From: an uncultured Verrucomicrobiales bacterium
Lineage (GTDB): Bacteria; Verrucomicrobiota; Verrucomicrobiia; Verrucomicrobiales; Akkermansiaceae
DNA: 57,079 bases
Direction: 5' to 3'
Assembly (NCBI GenBank): GCA_937901085.1
Contig: CALCHQ010000127.1
Span: forward strand, 1-57,079
In this document: piece after piece, positions 8,325-16,325 of the stretch
Layout of the letters: the number at the start of each line of letters is the position of its first letter
Numbering within the stretch: position 1 is the stretch's first letter
The notes under the pieces: model-generated
Seen by the model: the letters and a program-made list of their open reading frames with translations, nothing else
Databases searched by the model: none
Told to the model about the DNA's origin: nothing
Made by a program: the position numbers and the translations under genes

Positions 8325-8594
8325 TTACCAGCTGGACTTGGTCACACCGGGAATCATACCGGCATTGGCCAGTTCGCGGAAAGCGATACGGGAAAGGTGG
8401 AAGCGGCGCAGGAAAGCGTGGCGACGACCCGTCAGCTCGCAACGGTTCACGAGACGCACGGGGGAAGCGTTGCGCGGCAGCATCGTCAGACCGATGTAGT
8501 CGCCTTCAGCCTTCAGCTTGGCACGGAGGTCTGCATAACGAGCCGCGACAGCTGCCTTCTTCTTGTTTCTTTCAATCCAGCTTTTCTTTGCCAT
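8325..8594 (-). CDS. rpsN: 30S ribosomal protein S14 (long form)
   Basis: An 89-aa uS14 with the diagnostic C-terminal pattern NRCELTGRRHAFLRRFHLSR and a typical GMIPGVTKSSW end. It belongs to the zinc-independent long form: there is no CxxC pair. uS14 binds 16S rRNA in the head of the small subunit. Here the gene stands alone, outside the usual S10/spc operon, with its own strong promoter. The ATG at 8594 begins MAKKSW, as expected. Confidence 0.95.
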   Translation of the reverse strand: MAKKSWIERNKKKAAVAARYADLRAKLKAEGDYIGLTMLPRNASPVRLVNRCELTGRRHAFLRRFHLSRIAFRELANAGMIPGVTKSSW

Positions 8595-8610
8595 AACTTT
8601 GTGGGCGGGA

Positions 8611-8639
8611 TATATACAGCATATCGGAGGATAAGTCAA
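8611..8639 (-). promoter_or_regulatory. rpsN promoter
   Basis: TTGACT, 17-nt spacer, TATATA on the minus strand. The -10 ends 16 nt before the ATG. Confidence 0.65.
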
Positions 8640-8696
8640 GCGGAATTTGGTTTGAATTTTGAAAAAAATGATTTTTGAGCCTTTTCCCGCTGCTTT

Positions 8697-8724
8697 TTGC
8701 TTTATCCACAGCCCCGTATATGAT
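8697..8724 (+). promoter_or_regulatory. Promoter of sialate O-acetylesterase gene
   Basis: TTGCTT (8697-8702), 16-nt spacer, TATGAT (8719-8724). The ATG follows after 13 nt, leaving a leader of only about 6-7 nt and no ribosome-binding site. Confidence 0.55.
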
Positions 8725-8737
8725 ATATACCTGAATT

Positions 8738-10306
8738 ATGAAGCGTTTTGCCTTATATGCAATGATAGGGGCGCTGCCGGCGCTGGCTGCGGTAGAGTTT
8801 GATGCCATTTATGGAGATGGCATGGTTCTGCAGCGTGGACGGGAGGTGCTGGTTCGTGGTACGACGGATAAGCCCTCCGAGCCGGTGATGGTTCAGTTCA
8901 ACGGGCAGAAGGTGAAAGCCGAAATCAAGGGCAAACGCTGGCAGGCGGTGCTGCAGCCCATGGAGGCCAACGCCCAGGGCCAGCCGCTGGAAGCCAGCCA
9001 GAAGAGTTCTTCTGCCACGGTGCAGAACGTGGTGGTGGGTGAAGTGTGGGTGGCCAGCGGTCAGTCCAACATGCTCTGGCGTCTCAATCAGACCCCCGGC
9101 AATGCTCAGACCATTGCCCAGTCAGCCAATGAGAATTTCCGCTTCTTCCACAGCGAACCGCAAGTGCATACATCGCCGGCCCGCTACGATGAAGCCTTGC
9201 TCCAGCGCGTTCAGGAAAAACGTATGTACGAGGGTAAGTGGGCGGTAAGCTCTCCGGCCACTTCTGCGCGCATGAGTGCTGTGGGCTATTACTTCGGGCA
9301 GGCGCTGCAGAAGGAACTGGACGTACCTGTGGGTGTGATTCATGCAGCCCTGGGTGGTTCCAACATGCTGGCCTGGATTCCCCGCGATGTGGTGAAGAAG
9401 GAATACCCCGGCTGCCAGGGCAGCGATTGGGTGAAGAGCAAGTTTGCCAGCGCATGGGTGCGCGGTCGTGCGCAGCAGAATGTAGGCCCCGGTGGCGATT
9501 TCGGTCTCCACCCCTATGCACCCTCTTATCTGTACGAGACCGGTATTGAACCCTGGGAGGGATTCCCTGTGGCCGGTGTCATCTGGTACCAGGGTGAATC
9601 CGATGCCGAAATCCTCGATAATGAGCAGAACAAGAAGCTGCTGAAGGATGTCATCACTTCCTGGCGCGATAAGCTCGGAAACGAGGAACTGCCTTTCCTG
9701 CAGGTACAGCTGCCCCGTATCAACGACAAGGCTGCGCTGCGTGCCTACTGGCCGGAATTCCGCCAGGTGCAGGCCGAAGTGGCCGAAGAACTTCCCGCTG
9801 TCGGCTGCGTGGTGACCATGGACCTGGGCTCGACCAACAGCGATGTGCATCCTCCGCGCAAGGTGGAGGTGGGTGAGCGTCTGGCCGCTGCCGCACTCAG
9901 CATGGTCTACGGCAAGGATGTGGCCGCCAGCGGTCCGGTCATCAAAGGCTTCAAGGCCAAAGGCAGCAAGGTGCAGGTCAGCCTGAATCATGCCGAGGGA
10001 CTGAAGACTACGAACGGCTCTGCCCCTGTGGGGTTTGAACTGTCTGCCAATAACAAGGATTTTGCCCCGGCTGCTGCCGAAATCAAGGGAGACAGCATCA
10101 TCCTCACTTCCGATGCCGTCAAGTCGCCCAAGTACATGCGCTACGGCTGGGCTGTGTTCATGGAACCTAATCTGGTGAATGAGGCCGGGCTGCCCACGGC
10201 CCCGTATCCTGCCTCCGATGGCAAGGCTGCCAAAACTAGCCGCAAGGGTGAAAAGAAAGCCGGCAAGAAAGCTGGAAAGAAGGGTAAGAAGAAGCCCCGC
10301 AAGTAA
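8738..10306 (+). CDS. Secreted sialate O-acetylesterase (SGNH hydrolase)
   Basis: A 522-aa exported esterase. The signal peptide covers residues 1-18 (LPALAA). Catalytic features are the nucleophile Ser110 in ASGQSNM, an oxyanion/structural block WYQGESDA, and the D369-x-H371 pair in DVHPPRK. These match sialate 9-O-acetylesterases, which remove O-acetyl groups from sialic acids so that sialidases can work on mucin glycans. A beta-rich domain follows from about 390. The last 30 residues are a Lys/Gly-rich tail (KKAGKKAGKKGKKKPRK) not typical of the family, possibly for binding anionic mucin or envelope. The role in mucin use is inferred and fits the GH109 gene further on. Confidence 0.88.
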   Translation: MKRFALYAMIGALPALAAVEFDAIYGDGMVLQRGREVLVRGTTDKPSEPVMVQFNGQKVKAEIKGKRWQAVLQPMEANAQGQPLEASQKSSSATVQNVVVGEVWVASGQSNMLWRLNQTPGNAQTIAQSANENFRFFHSEPQVHTSPARYDEALLQRVQEKRMYEGKWAVSSPATSARMSAVGYYFGQALQKELDVPVGVIHAALGGSNMLAWIPRDVVKKEYPGCQGSDWVKSKFASAWVRGRAQQNVGPGGDFGLHPYAPSYLYETGIEPWEGFPVAGVIWYQGESDAEILDNEQNKKLLKDVITSWRDKLGNEELPFLQVQLPRINDKAALRAYWPEFRQVQAEVAEELPAVGCVVTMDLGSTNSDVHPPRKVEVGERLAAAALSMVYGKDVAASGPVIKGFKAKGSKVQVSLNHAEGLKTTNGSAPVGFELSANNKDFAPAAAEIKGDSIILTSDAVKSPKYMRYGWAVFMEPNLVNEAGLPTAPYPASDGKAAKTSRKGEKKAGKKAGKKGKKKPRK

Positions 10307-10329
10307 AATAGCCTATCCCCTTACAGGAA

Positions 10330-10365
10330 AAGCGTGCATGGAACTGGTTTCCATGCACGCTTTCT
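10330..10365. terminator. Terminator between sialate esterase and trpS (convergent)
   Basis: A 14-bp stem (10330-10343 with 10349-10362) around a 5-nt loop. It lies between two convergent genes and is flanked by short A and T runs on the two sides, so it may serve both. Confidence 0.65.
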
Positions 10366-10384
10366 CTGTGTACAGGGGGGATGT

Positions 10385-11359
10385 TTACACCCAGCCGAGG
10401 CCCACGGCCTGGCGCACGCGGGTGAGTACCTTGGCTGCCTCCTCGCGGGCGCGGGCAGCGCCGGTGTTCAGCACATCATCCACGTATTCGGGGTGGGCGA
10501 GAATCCACTCGCGCTTCTCGCGGGCGGCGCGGAAGTATTCCCAGTAGGCTTCAAAGAGGTCTTTCTTGAACTGGCCGTAGCCGATGCCGCCGGCATGGTG
10601 GGCATCCACCATGGCCTGGTATTGCTCCGGCGTGGCAAAGAGCTTGTAGAGCGCCAGAATGATGGAGTTCTCCGTGGGCTTCGGGTCCTCCAGCGGGGTG
10701 GCATCGGTCACCACCTTTTTGTTGATGAGCTTGCGGAGCGGTTTTTCCTCGCCGAAGATAGGCAGGGTGTTGCCGTAGCTCTTACTCATTTTCTGGCCGT
10801 CCAGGCCGGGGACCACGGCGGTGGCTTCGGAGATGATGGCTTCAGGCATTTTGAGAAGCCCTTCGCCAAAGGTGTCGTTTATTTTGCCTGCCAGGTCGCG
10901 GGTCACCTCCAGGTGCTGCTTCTGGTCCTTGCCCACAGGCACGGCATCGGAATCATAGAGCAGGATGTCGGCCGCCATCAGGGCAGGGTAGGCAAAGAGG
11001 GCGTGGCTGGCGGCAAAGCCCTTGGCCACCTTGTCCTTGTAGGAATGGCAGCGCTCCAGCAGCCCCATGGGGCACAGGGTGGAAAGAATCCAGGCCAGTT
11101 CGTTCACCTCCGGCACGGCGGACTGGGCAAAGAATACGGCTTTTTCCGGGTTCAGGCCACAGGCTAGGAAATCCACGGCCAGTCCGCGCGTGTTCTCACG
11201 CAGTTTTTCGGCGCTCTCCATGGTGGTCATGGCGTGGTAGTTGGCAATGAAGTAGAAGGCTTCACCTTTTTCCTGAAGCCGCACGGCCGGTTCAATCGCA
11301 CCGAAATAGTTGCCGATGTGGAGCTGTCCGCTGGGCTGTAATCCTGTGAGGAATCGCAT
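10385..11359 (-). CDS. trpS: Tryptophanyl-tRNA synthetase
   Basis: A 324-aa class Ic synthetase. The HIGH-type motif is GQLHIGNYFGA at residues 11-21 and the KMSKS motif is DGQKMSKSYGN at about 193-203, and length is normal for bacterial TrpRS. It charges tRNA-Trp with tryptophan. The start MRFLTGLQPSG is the standard TrpRS beginning. It is followed by a shared terminator; the thioredoxin-like gene 26 nt upstream could be co-transcribed. Confidence 0.96.
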   Translation of the reverse strand: MRFLTGLQPSGQLHIGNYFGAIEPAVRLQEKGEAFYFIANYHAMTTMESAEKLRENTRGLAVDFLACGLNPEKAVFFAQSAVPEVNELAWILSTLCPMGLLERCHSYKDKVAKGFAASHALFAYPALMAADILLYDSDAVPVGKDQKQHLEVTRDLAGKINDTFGEGLLKMPEAIISEATAVVPGLDGQKMSKSYGNTLPIFGEEKPLRKLINKKVVTDATPLEDPKPTENSIILALYKLFATPEQYQAMVDAHHAGGIGYGQFKKDLFEAYWEYFRAAREKREWILAHPEYVDDVLNTGAARAREEAAKVLTRVRQAVGLGWV

Positions 11360-11385
11360 AATGTATGGTGTGTGTCTGTTTGAAA

Positions 11386-11940
11386 TCAGGGTTCGGGGTC
11401 TGCTTCCTCCTGGGTGAGCAGGGCGTGGAGATAACGTCCCAGACTCTCGGCGGTGTAGGCACCCTCAATGCTGCGGAGCTTCACGCCCTCGGCGTAGAAG
11501 ACGGTGGTGGGAACCTTGGTCAGTCCGTAATCCTCGGCAATGGCCGGGTAGGCATCGGCATCAATCTCCACCACCTGCACCCCGCCTTTTTCCTTGTCGG
11601 CCAGTTCCTGCAGCGATTTCCGCATGGCGTTGCTGTGGCGGCACCACGGGGCGGTGAAGCAGAGCAGCAGCGTGCGGCCTGAAACTTCCGTCACCTGGCG
11701 CATGTCCTGCCCCTCATAGCTGCTGTACAGCTTGAAGTTCGGTCCTCCCTTGAGCATGGTCGGCATCTGGCGGTCGGTGCGGATGAGCGCCTGCAGCGAT
11801 TCGCGCTGCGGGTTGGGGGCAGGTTTGGTCGGGGTGGTGAAGGTGGCAGCGCGGTCGCGCTTCTCCTGGTCGGATTCGCCACAGCTCACGCAGAGCAGGG
11901 GAATCAGCAGCATGCAGACCGGGAGGATAAACCGTTTCAT
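11386..11940 (-). CDS. Thioredoxin-fold lipoprotein with CxxS active site
   Basis: A 184-aa exported protein. The signal sequence ends in LLCVSC, with C20 as probable lipid attachment site; the lipobox is imperfect because -3 is Cys. The C-terminal half is a thioredoxin fold: FTAPWCRHSNA carries the catalytic position, VVEIDADAYP is the central strand and VPTTVFY holds the cis-Pro. The active site reads CRHS, so the resolving Cys is absent. This suggests a monothiol, isomerase-like or non-redox binding role in the envelope rather than a dithiol reductase. It is located upstream of trpS and divergent from pyrF. Confidence 0.78.
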   Translation of the reverse strand: MKRFILPVCMLLIPLLCVSCGESDQEKRDRAATFTTPTKPAPNPQRESLQALIRTDRQMPTMLKGGPNFKLYSSYEGQDMRQVTEVSGRTLLLCFTAPWCRHSNAMRKSLQELADKEKGGVQVVEIDADAYPAIAEDYGLTKVPTTVFYAEGVKLRSIEGAYTAESLGRYLHALLTQEEADPEP

Positions 11941-11996
11941 CCCCGTTATCTTGCCACTTTTCCGCGTGCGTGTCAAGCGCATGCAATTCTTTGCGC

Positions 11997-12024
11997 TTGT
12001 CATCGTCTGCCTGTGTGCTATAAT
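11997..12024 (+). promoter_or_regulatory. pyrF promoter, leaderless configuration
   Basis: TTGTCA (11997-12002), 16-nt spacer, perfect TATAAT (12019-12024). The ATG at 12032 is 7 nt after the -10, at the predicted transcription start. The earlier in-frame ATG at 12023 overlaps the -10 box and cannot be the start. Confidence 0.65.
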
Positions 12025-12031
12025 GCCGCGC

Positions 12032-12811
12032 ATGAAGTACACGGAGAAACTTGCTGCCCGTATCGCAGCGACGCGTTCCGCCCTCTGCGTGGGGCTGGAC
12101 CCCCGCCCGCAGACGGAGAATATGACCGAACTGGCAGACTGGCTGCGTAAGGTGGTCGAGGAAACCGCCCCCTATGCCGCCGCCTACAAGCCCAATATCG
12201 CTTATTTCGAGGCCATGGGGCTTCCCGGTCTCAAGATGCTGGAGGAACTGCTGCCGGATATGCCCAAGGACATTCCCGTGATTCTGGATGCCAAGCGTGG
12301 CGACATCGGCGAAACGCAGAAGTACTATGCCCAGGCCTACTTTGACCGCATGGATGTGGATGCCGTGACCCTCAACCCCTTCATGGGCTACGATATTCTC
12401 GAACCCTTCCTCGACCGCCCCGGCAAGGCGGTGTACCTCCTGGCTGTGACCACGAACCCCGGTTCGGTGGATGTGGAACAGCAGGTGCTGGCCAACGGCC
12501 GCAAGGTCTACCAGCTGGTGGGCGATATGGTGACCCGCTCCATCGCCGAAAACAGCGCCACAGAGGTAGGTATGGTAGTGGGGCTGACCAATGCCAACAG
12601 CCAGATTCTGACCGACCTGCCGGATGCCCCTCTGCTCGTGCCGGGCCTCGGTGCCCAGGGTGGCGACTTGTCTGCCCTCACCGGTGGTACCCGCGTCGCT
12701 CCTCCCACCATCAATGTGTCCCGCGGTATTCTCTACAAGGACCCCGAACTCAGCTTTGCCGAAAAGGCAGAGAAGTGGGCCACGTTAATCAGAAGCGCTC
12801 TCGCGCTCTGA
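12032..12811 (+). CDS. pyrF: Orotidine 5'-phosphate decarboxylase (type 2)
   Basis: A 259-aa TIM-barrel enzyme that converts OMP to UMP, the last step of de novo pyrimidine synthesis. The substrate-binding start ALCVGLDPRP, the catalytic block ILDAKRGDIG and the phosphate-binding end APPTINVSRGI fit the longer type-2 PyrF seen in many non-enteric bacteria. The start at 12032 is set by the promoter. The next gene, thyA, also belongs to pyrimidine metabolism, separated by a heptad repeat element. Confidence 0.93.
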   Translation: MKYTEKLAARIAATRSALCVGLDPRPQTENMTELADWLRKVVEETAPYAAAYKPNIAYFEAMGLPGLKMLEELLPDMPKDIPVILDAKRGDIGETQKYYAQAYFDRMDVDAVTLNPFMGYDILEPFLDRPGKAVYLLAVTTNPGSVDVEQQVLANGRKVYQLVGDMVTRSIAENSATEVGMVVGLTNANSQILTDLPDAPLLVPGLGAQGGDLSALTGGTRVAPPTINVSRGILYKDPELSFAEKAEKWATLIRSALAL

Positions 12812-12904
12812 TTAAGTAGGAAGTACGAATTACGAAGTGTGAAATCAGCTGCGGCTGCGCCGCAGGGAATTTTACAATAGTCAATTGTCAATCGTCATTA
12901 GTCA
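12812..12904. repeat. Heptad-array intergenic element (pyrF-thyA)
   Basis: The whole gap is built from degenerate 7-bp words around a hairpin. The left arm, from 12814, is AAGTAGG, AAGTACG, AATTACG, AAGTGTG in unbroken register. The centre is CTGCGGC/GCCGCAG with a TGC loop (12849-12865). The right arm, from 12878, is TAGTCAA, TTGTCAA, TCGTCAT, TAGTCAA, whose last A is the A of the thyA ATG. Confidence 0.75.
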
Positions 12905-13720
12905 ATGAAGCAGTATCTCGCATTGCTGGAGGATGTGCTTACCAATGGGGTGGGCAGGGAAGACCGCACCGGAACGGGCACCATCGGCGTGTTCGGTCGT
13001 CAGATCCGCTGTGATCTGCGCGACGGCTTCCCCTGTCTGACCACCAAGAAGCTGCATCTCCGCTCGATTATTTATGAACTCCTCTGGTTCCTGAAGGGCA
13101 GCACCAATGTGCGCTGGCTGCAGGAGCGCGGTGTGAGCATCTGGGATGAATGGGCCGATGAGAATGGTGACCTGGGGCCGGTGTACGGCAGCCAGTGGCG
13201 CGCCTGGCCGGACGGCAAGGGCGGCAGCATCGACCAGATTGCGAAGCTGATTGACGGTCTGAAGAACAATCCCTGGAGCCGCCGCCACCTGGTGAGTGCC
13301 TGGAATGTGGCCGAGGTGGACGGCATGGCGCTGCCTCCCTGCCATTGCCTGTTCCAGTTCTGCGTGATTCCTGCGCAGAAGGAGGGTGAGAAGCATGGAC
13401 TGAGCCTGCAGCTCTACCAGCGCAGCTGCGATTTGTTCCTCGGTGTACCTTTCAACATTGCCAGCTATGCGCTGCTGCTTATGATGGTGGCGCAGGTCTG
13501 CGGTTATGAAGCCCGCGAGTTCGTGCATACCTACGGCGATTTGCATCTTTACAAGAATCATCTGGAGCAGGCGCGCCTGCAGCTCGCCCGCGAGCCGCGC
13601 AAGCTGCCCACCATGCGTATCAACCCGGAGGTGACGGAGATTGACGGCTTTGATTTCTCTGACTTCACGCTGGAGGAGTACGACCCGCATCCGCATATTA
13701 AAGCTGCTGTTTCGGTATGA
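12905..13720 (+). CDS. thyA: Thymidylate synthase
   Basis: A 271-aa ThyA that methylates dUMP to dTMP using methylene-tetrahydrofolate. The nucleophile is C146 in LPPCHCLFQF, the same residue number as in E. coli. The phosphate-binding RR (WSRRHLVSAWN), the dUMP-binding SCDLFLGVPFN and the HTYGDLHLY motif are all present. The product dihydrofolate is recycled by the next gene, dfrA, which overlaps by 4 bp (ATGA). Confidence 0.97.
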   Translation: MKQYLALLEDVLTNGVGREDRTGTGTIGVFGRQIRCDLRDGFPCLTTKKLHLRSIIYELLWFLKGSTNVRWLQERGVSIWDEWADENGDLGPVYGSQWRAWPDGKGGSIDQIAKLIDGLKNNPWSRRHLVSAWNVAEVDGMALPPCHCLFQFCVIPAQKEGEKHGLSLQLYQRSCDLFLGVPFNIASYALLLMMVAQVCGYEAREFVHTYGDLHLYKNHLEQARLQLAREPRKLPTMRINPEVTEIDGFDFSDFTLEEYDPHPHIKAAVSV

Positions 13721-14184
13721 GTCTGAGCTTCACAGGAGTGGTGGCCATGGATGCCGCCCGCGCCATCGGGCTGAACAACGGCATCCCCTGGCGGCTGAAA
13801 GAAGACATGCTGCTCTTCAAGCGCCTTACCATGGGGCATCCCATCCTCATGGGCCGCAAGACATGGGAGAGCCTGGGGCGTCCTCTGCCGGGGCGGCAGA
13901 ACATTGTGCTGACCCGCAATGCCGATTACGAGGCCGAAGGGGCGGTGGTCATCACCGACCTGGCCCAGCTTGAGCAGCTGGAACTGCAGGATGCAGAAAT
14001 CATGGTGATTGGCGGGGCGCAGCTCTATGCTCAGATGCTGCCGCTGATGCAGCGGCTGCATGTTTCCGAAGTGGAGGGAACACATGAGGCCGATACATGG
14101 TTCCCGGAATTTGCCCACCATTTTGCCTCCCGTACTCCGCAGCAGGAGTTCGAAGGCTTCACGCATGTCCTCTACACAAAGTAA
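13717..14184 (+). CDS. dfrA: Dihydrofolate reductase
   Basis: A 155-aa DHFR that reduces dihydrofolate to tetrahydrofolate with NADPH. Motifs are NNGIPWRLKEDM (substrate site), MGRKTWESLGRPLPGR (cofactor site) and MVIGGAQLYAQML. Start and stop of thyA overlap as ATGA, showing translational coupling in a thyA-dfrA unit, the usual pairing in bacteria. Confidence 0.95.
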   Translation: MSLSFTGVVAMDAARAIGLNNGIPWRLKEDMLLFKRLTMGHPILMGRKTWESLGRPLPGRQNIVLTRNADYEAEGAVVITDLAQLEQLELQDAEIMVIGGAQLYAQMLPLMQRLHVSEVEGTHEADTWFPEFAHHFASRTPQQEFEGFTHVLYTK

Positions 14185-14200
14185 GGGAAGGAGGCTGCGA

Positions 14201-14638
14201 ATGTCCGCGCGCATGGGAAAGCTGATGGTGTCTGCCGCCCTGCTGGCGGGGCTTTTGCTGTTGGTTTATGCTCTGTGTGACGACCAGACGGCCGCGCCGG
14301 CCGGGCAGGGGACAGCGGCAGAAGCTCCTGTCTCCCCGGTGGATTCCCTGGTGCTGCAGGTGGGGCAGAGCCGCATGACTGTACTGGAAAGCCAGGCTGG
14401 TACCGGGTATTGCTGGCAGCTGGCCGATGAATTGCCGGTAGATGCCCCCGTGGCTGTCACGCTGGACCAGGGGGTGTGCAAGGATGAAAACTGCTGCGGC
14501 TTCCCTGTGCCGGTCACCCTCACCCTGAGCGGTCAGAAACCCGGCAAGGCGTTGATTCGCTTCATTTACGCCCGGCCCTGGGAAAAGGGGAAGGCCCCGT
14601 TCCGGGAGCAGATTTATGCCGTGGAGGTGCTGCCCTGA
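14201..14638 (+). CDS. Chagasin/I42-type protease inhibitor, membrane-anchored or secreted
   Basis: A 145-aa protein with an N-terminal hydrophobic segment (about 9-25) and a domain resembling inhibitor family I42 (chagasin). It shows the L2-type loop AGTGYCWQL (family NPTTGYxW), a middle loop with SGQKPGK, and the L6-type ARPWE motif. Chagasins block papain-like cysteine proteases. A very good AAGGAGG site at 14188-14194, 6 nt before ATG 14201, fixes the start. It is 16 nt downstream of dfrA, so co-transcribed, but the functional link to folate is not evident. The Cys pair in KDENCCGF is unusual. Confidence 0.75.
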   Translation: MSARMGKLMVSAALLAGLLLLVYALCDDQTAAPAGQGTAAEAPVSPVDSLVLQVGQSRMTVLESQAGTGYCWQLADELPVDAPVAVTLDQGVCKDENCCGFPVPVTLTLSGQKPGKALIRFIYARPWEKGKAPFREQIYAVEVLP

Positions 14639-14665
14639 CGCGTATCTGAGGCAGAAGAAAGGTTG

Positions 14666-14686
14666 ATTTTAGAAAAATTCTAAAAT
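14666..14686. repeat. Inverted repeat before leuA (TTAGAA...TTCTAA core)
   Basis: ATTTTAGAA-AAA-TTCTAAAAT, 9-bp arms, lying between the I42 gene stop and the leuA promoter. It shares the TTAGAA/TTCTAA core with a palindrome before tig. It has no GC-rich stem, so it is more likely a protein-binding site than a terminator. Confidence 0.45.
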
Positions 14687-14702
14687 ATGCCGCACAAAGC
14701 GC

Positions 14703-14730
14703 TTGCTTTCGGGCGGCAATTCTGTATAGT
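14703..14730 (+). promoter_or_regulatory. leuA promoter
   Basis: TTGCTT (14703-14708), 16-nt spacer, TATAGT (14725-14730). Confidence 0.55.
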
Positions 14731-14755
14731 AGGAGTTCCTGAAACAACTATAGAA

Positions 14756-16321
14756 ATGTCTGGTATGAGCGACAAAGTATTATTCTTCGACACCACTCTT
14801 CGTGATGGTGAGCAGTGCCCTGGAGCTTCGATGAATCTCCGGCAGAAGCTGGAGGTAGCGCGTCAGCTCGAAAAGCTAGGCGTGGATATCATCGAGGCAG
14901 GCTTCCCCTGCATCTCCGATGGCGATTTTGAGGCCGTGTTCACCATTGCCAACACGGTGAAGAAATGCCGCATTGCCGGACTGGCCCGCTGCGTCGAGAA
15001 TGACATCCGCCGCGCCGCCGCCGCCGTGGCTCCTGCCGGTGACCGTGGCCGCATCCACACTTTCCTGGCCACCAGCCCGCTGCACCGCGAGTTCAAGCTC
15101 AAGAAGAGCAAGGAAGAAATCATCGAAATGGCTGTGGCAGGCGTGAAGCTGGCCAAGAGCCTCGTGAACGATGTGGAGTTCTCTGCCGAGGACGCCAGCC
15201 GCACCGAGCATGACTACCTGGCGCAGGTGGTGGAGGCTGTGATTGAGGCAGGCGCCACCACCGTGAACCTGCCCGATACCGTGGGCTTCACTACGCCGCA
15301 GGAATACATTGCCATGATTGACTATGTGGTCAAGCATGTGAAGAATATCGACAAGGCCATCATTTCGGTGCATTGCCACAATGACATCGGTCTGGCCGTG
15401 GCCAATTCGCTGGCCGCCGTGACCGCCGGTGCCCGCCAGGTGGAGGGTACAATCAACGGCATCGGAGAGCGCGCCGGTAACGCCGCCATTGAGGAAGTGG
15501 CCATGGCCCTTTCCACCCGCCCGGAAGCCTTCGGTTTTGCCGCCGGGGAGAAACCGCACAACCTCGAAACCCGCGAAATCGTGAAGACCAGCCGCGTGGT
15601 GGCCAGCATGAGCGGTCTTTCCGTGCAGCGCTCCAAGGCTATCGTGGGTGAGAACGCCTTTGCCCACAGCTCCGGCATTCACCAGCACGGCATCCTGGCC
15701 AAGCGTGAGACTTACGAAGTCATCGACCCCGCCGAAGTGGGCTGGGGCGAGACGGAACTTCCGCTTACCAAGCACTCCGGCCGCGCTGCCGTGAAAGCCC
15801 GTCTGGAGAAGCTCGGCTACAATCTTTCCGACAGCGAAATCACCCACGTGTTCGAGCGTTTCAAGAAAGTGGGCGACAGCAAGAAGTTTGTGTACGATGA
15901 CGACCTGGCTTCCCTGGTGAACGATTCGCTGGACACCTGCGACGGCACCTGGAAGATGGTGGATATCCAGTTTGTGGCTGGCTCTGCGGCCCGCCCGACG
16001 GCCACTGTGCAGCTGGAGAAGGATGGCAAGATGTATACCGACTGCGCCATCGGCAACGGCCCGGTGAATGCCTGCTTCAAGGCCATCGACCGCATCACGA
16101 AGAGCAAGGGCTCCCTGGTGGATTACAACGTGCGCGCCACCTCCATCGGTCAGGATGCCCTGGGTGAAGTGACGGTGAAGGTGCAGTTCGGAACCTGTGA
16201 ATGCAAGCCGGTTTCCGGCAAGGGCGCTGCTACGGACGTTATCGAAGCCTCTGCCCGTGCCTACCTGAACGCCGTGAACCGCAACATCTCCCTGGCTGCC
16301 CTGGCCGCGGCCCAGGCATAA
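14756..16321 (+). CDS. leuA: 2-isopropylmalate synthase
   Basis: A 521-aa first-committed enzyme of leucine synthesis, joining acetyl-CoA and 2-oxoisovalerate. The HMGL-like barrel starts at FFDTTLRDGEQCPG; the metal-binding HCHND motif lies at SVHCHNDIGLAVAN and the GIGERAGNAAIEEV block is typical of LeuA rather than citramalate synthase. A C-terminal LeuA allosteric domain (about 375-515) gives feedback control by leucine. The start could be ATG 14756 or ATG 14765; neither has a good ribosome-binding site. pth follows 4 nt after the stop. Confidence 0.93.
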   Translation: MSGMSDKVLFFDTTLRDGEQCPGASMNLRQKLEVARQLEKLGVDIIEAGFPCISDGDFEAVFTIANTVKKCRIAGLARCVENDIRRAAAAVAPAGDRGRIHTFLATSPLHREFKLKKSKEEIIEMAVAGVKLAKSLVNDVEFSAEDASRTEHDYLAQVVEAVIEAGATTVNLPDTVGFTTPQEYIAMIDYVVKHVKNIDKAIISVHCHNDIGLAVANSLAAVTAGARQVEGTINGIGERAGNAAIEEVAMALSTRPEAFGFAAGEKPHNLETREIVKTSRVVASMSGLSVQRSKAIVGENAFAHSSGIHQHGILAKRETYEVIDPAEVGWGETELPLTKHSGRAAVKARLEKLGYNLSDSEITHVFERFKKVGDSKKFVYDDDLASLVNDSLDTCDGTWKMVDIQFVAGSAARPTATVQLEKDGKMYTDCAIGNGPVNACFKAIDRITKSKGSLVDYNVRATSIGQDALGEVTVKVQFGTCECKPVSGKGAATDVIEASARAYLNAVNRNISLAALAAAQA

Positions 16322-16325
16322 GCCC

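Noticed and set aside
12812..12904. CRISPR-like array
   Set aside because: Words are 7 bp, contiguous and without spacers; no cas genes in the window.
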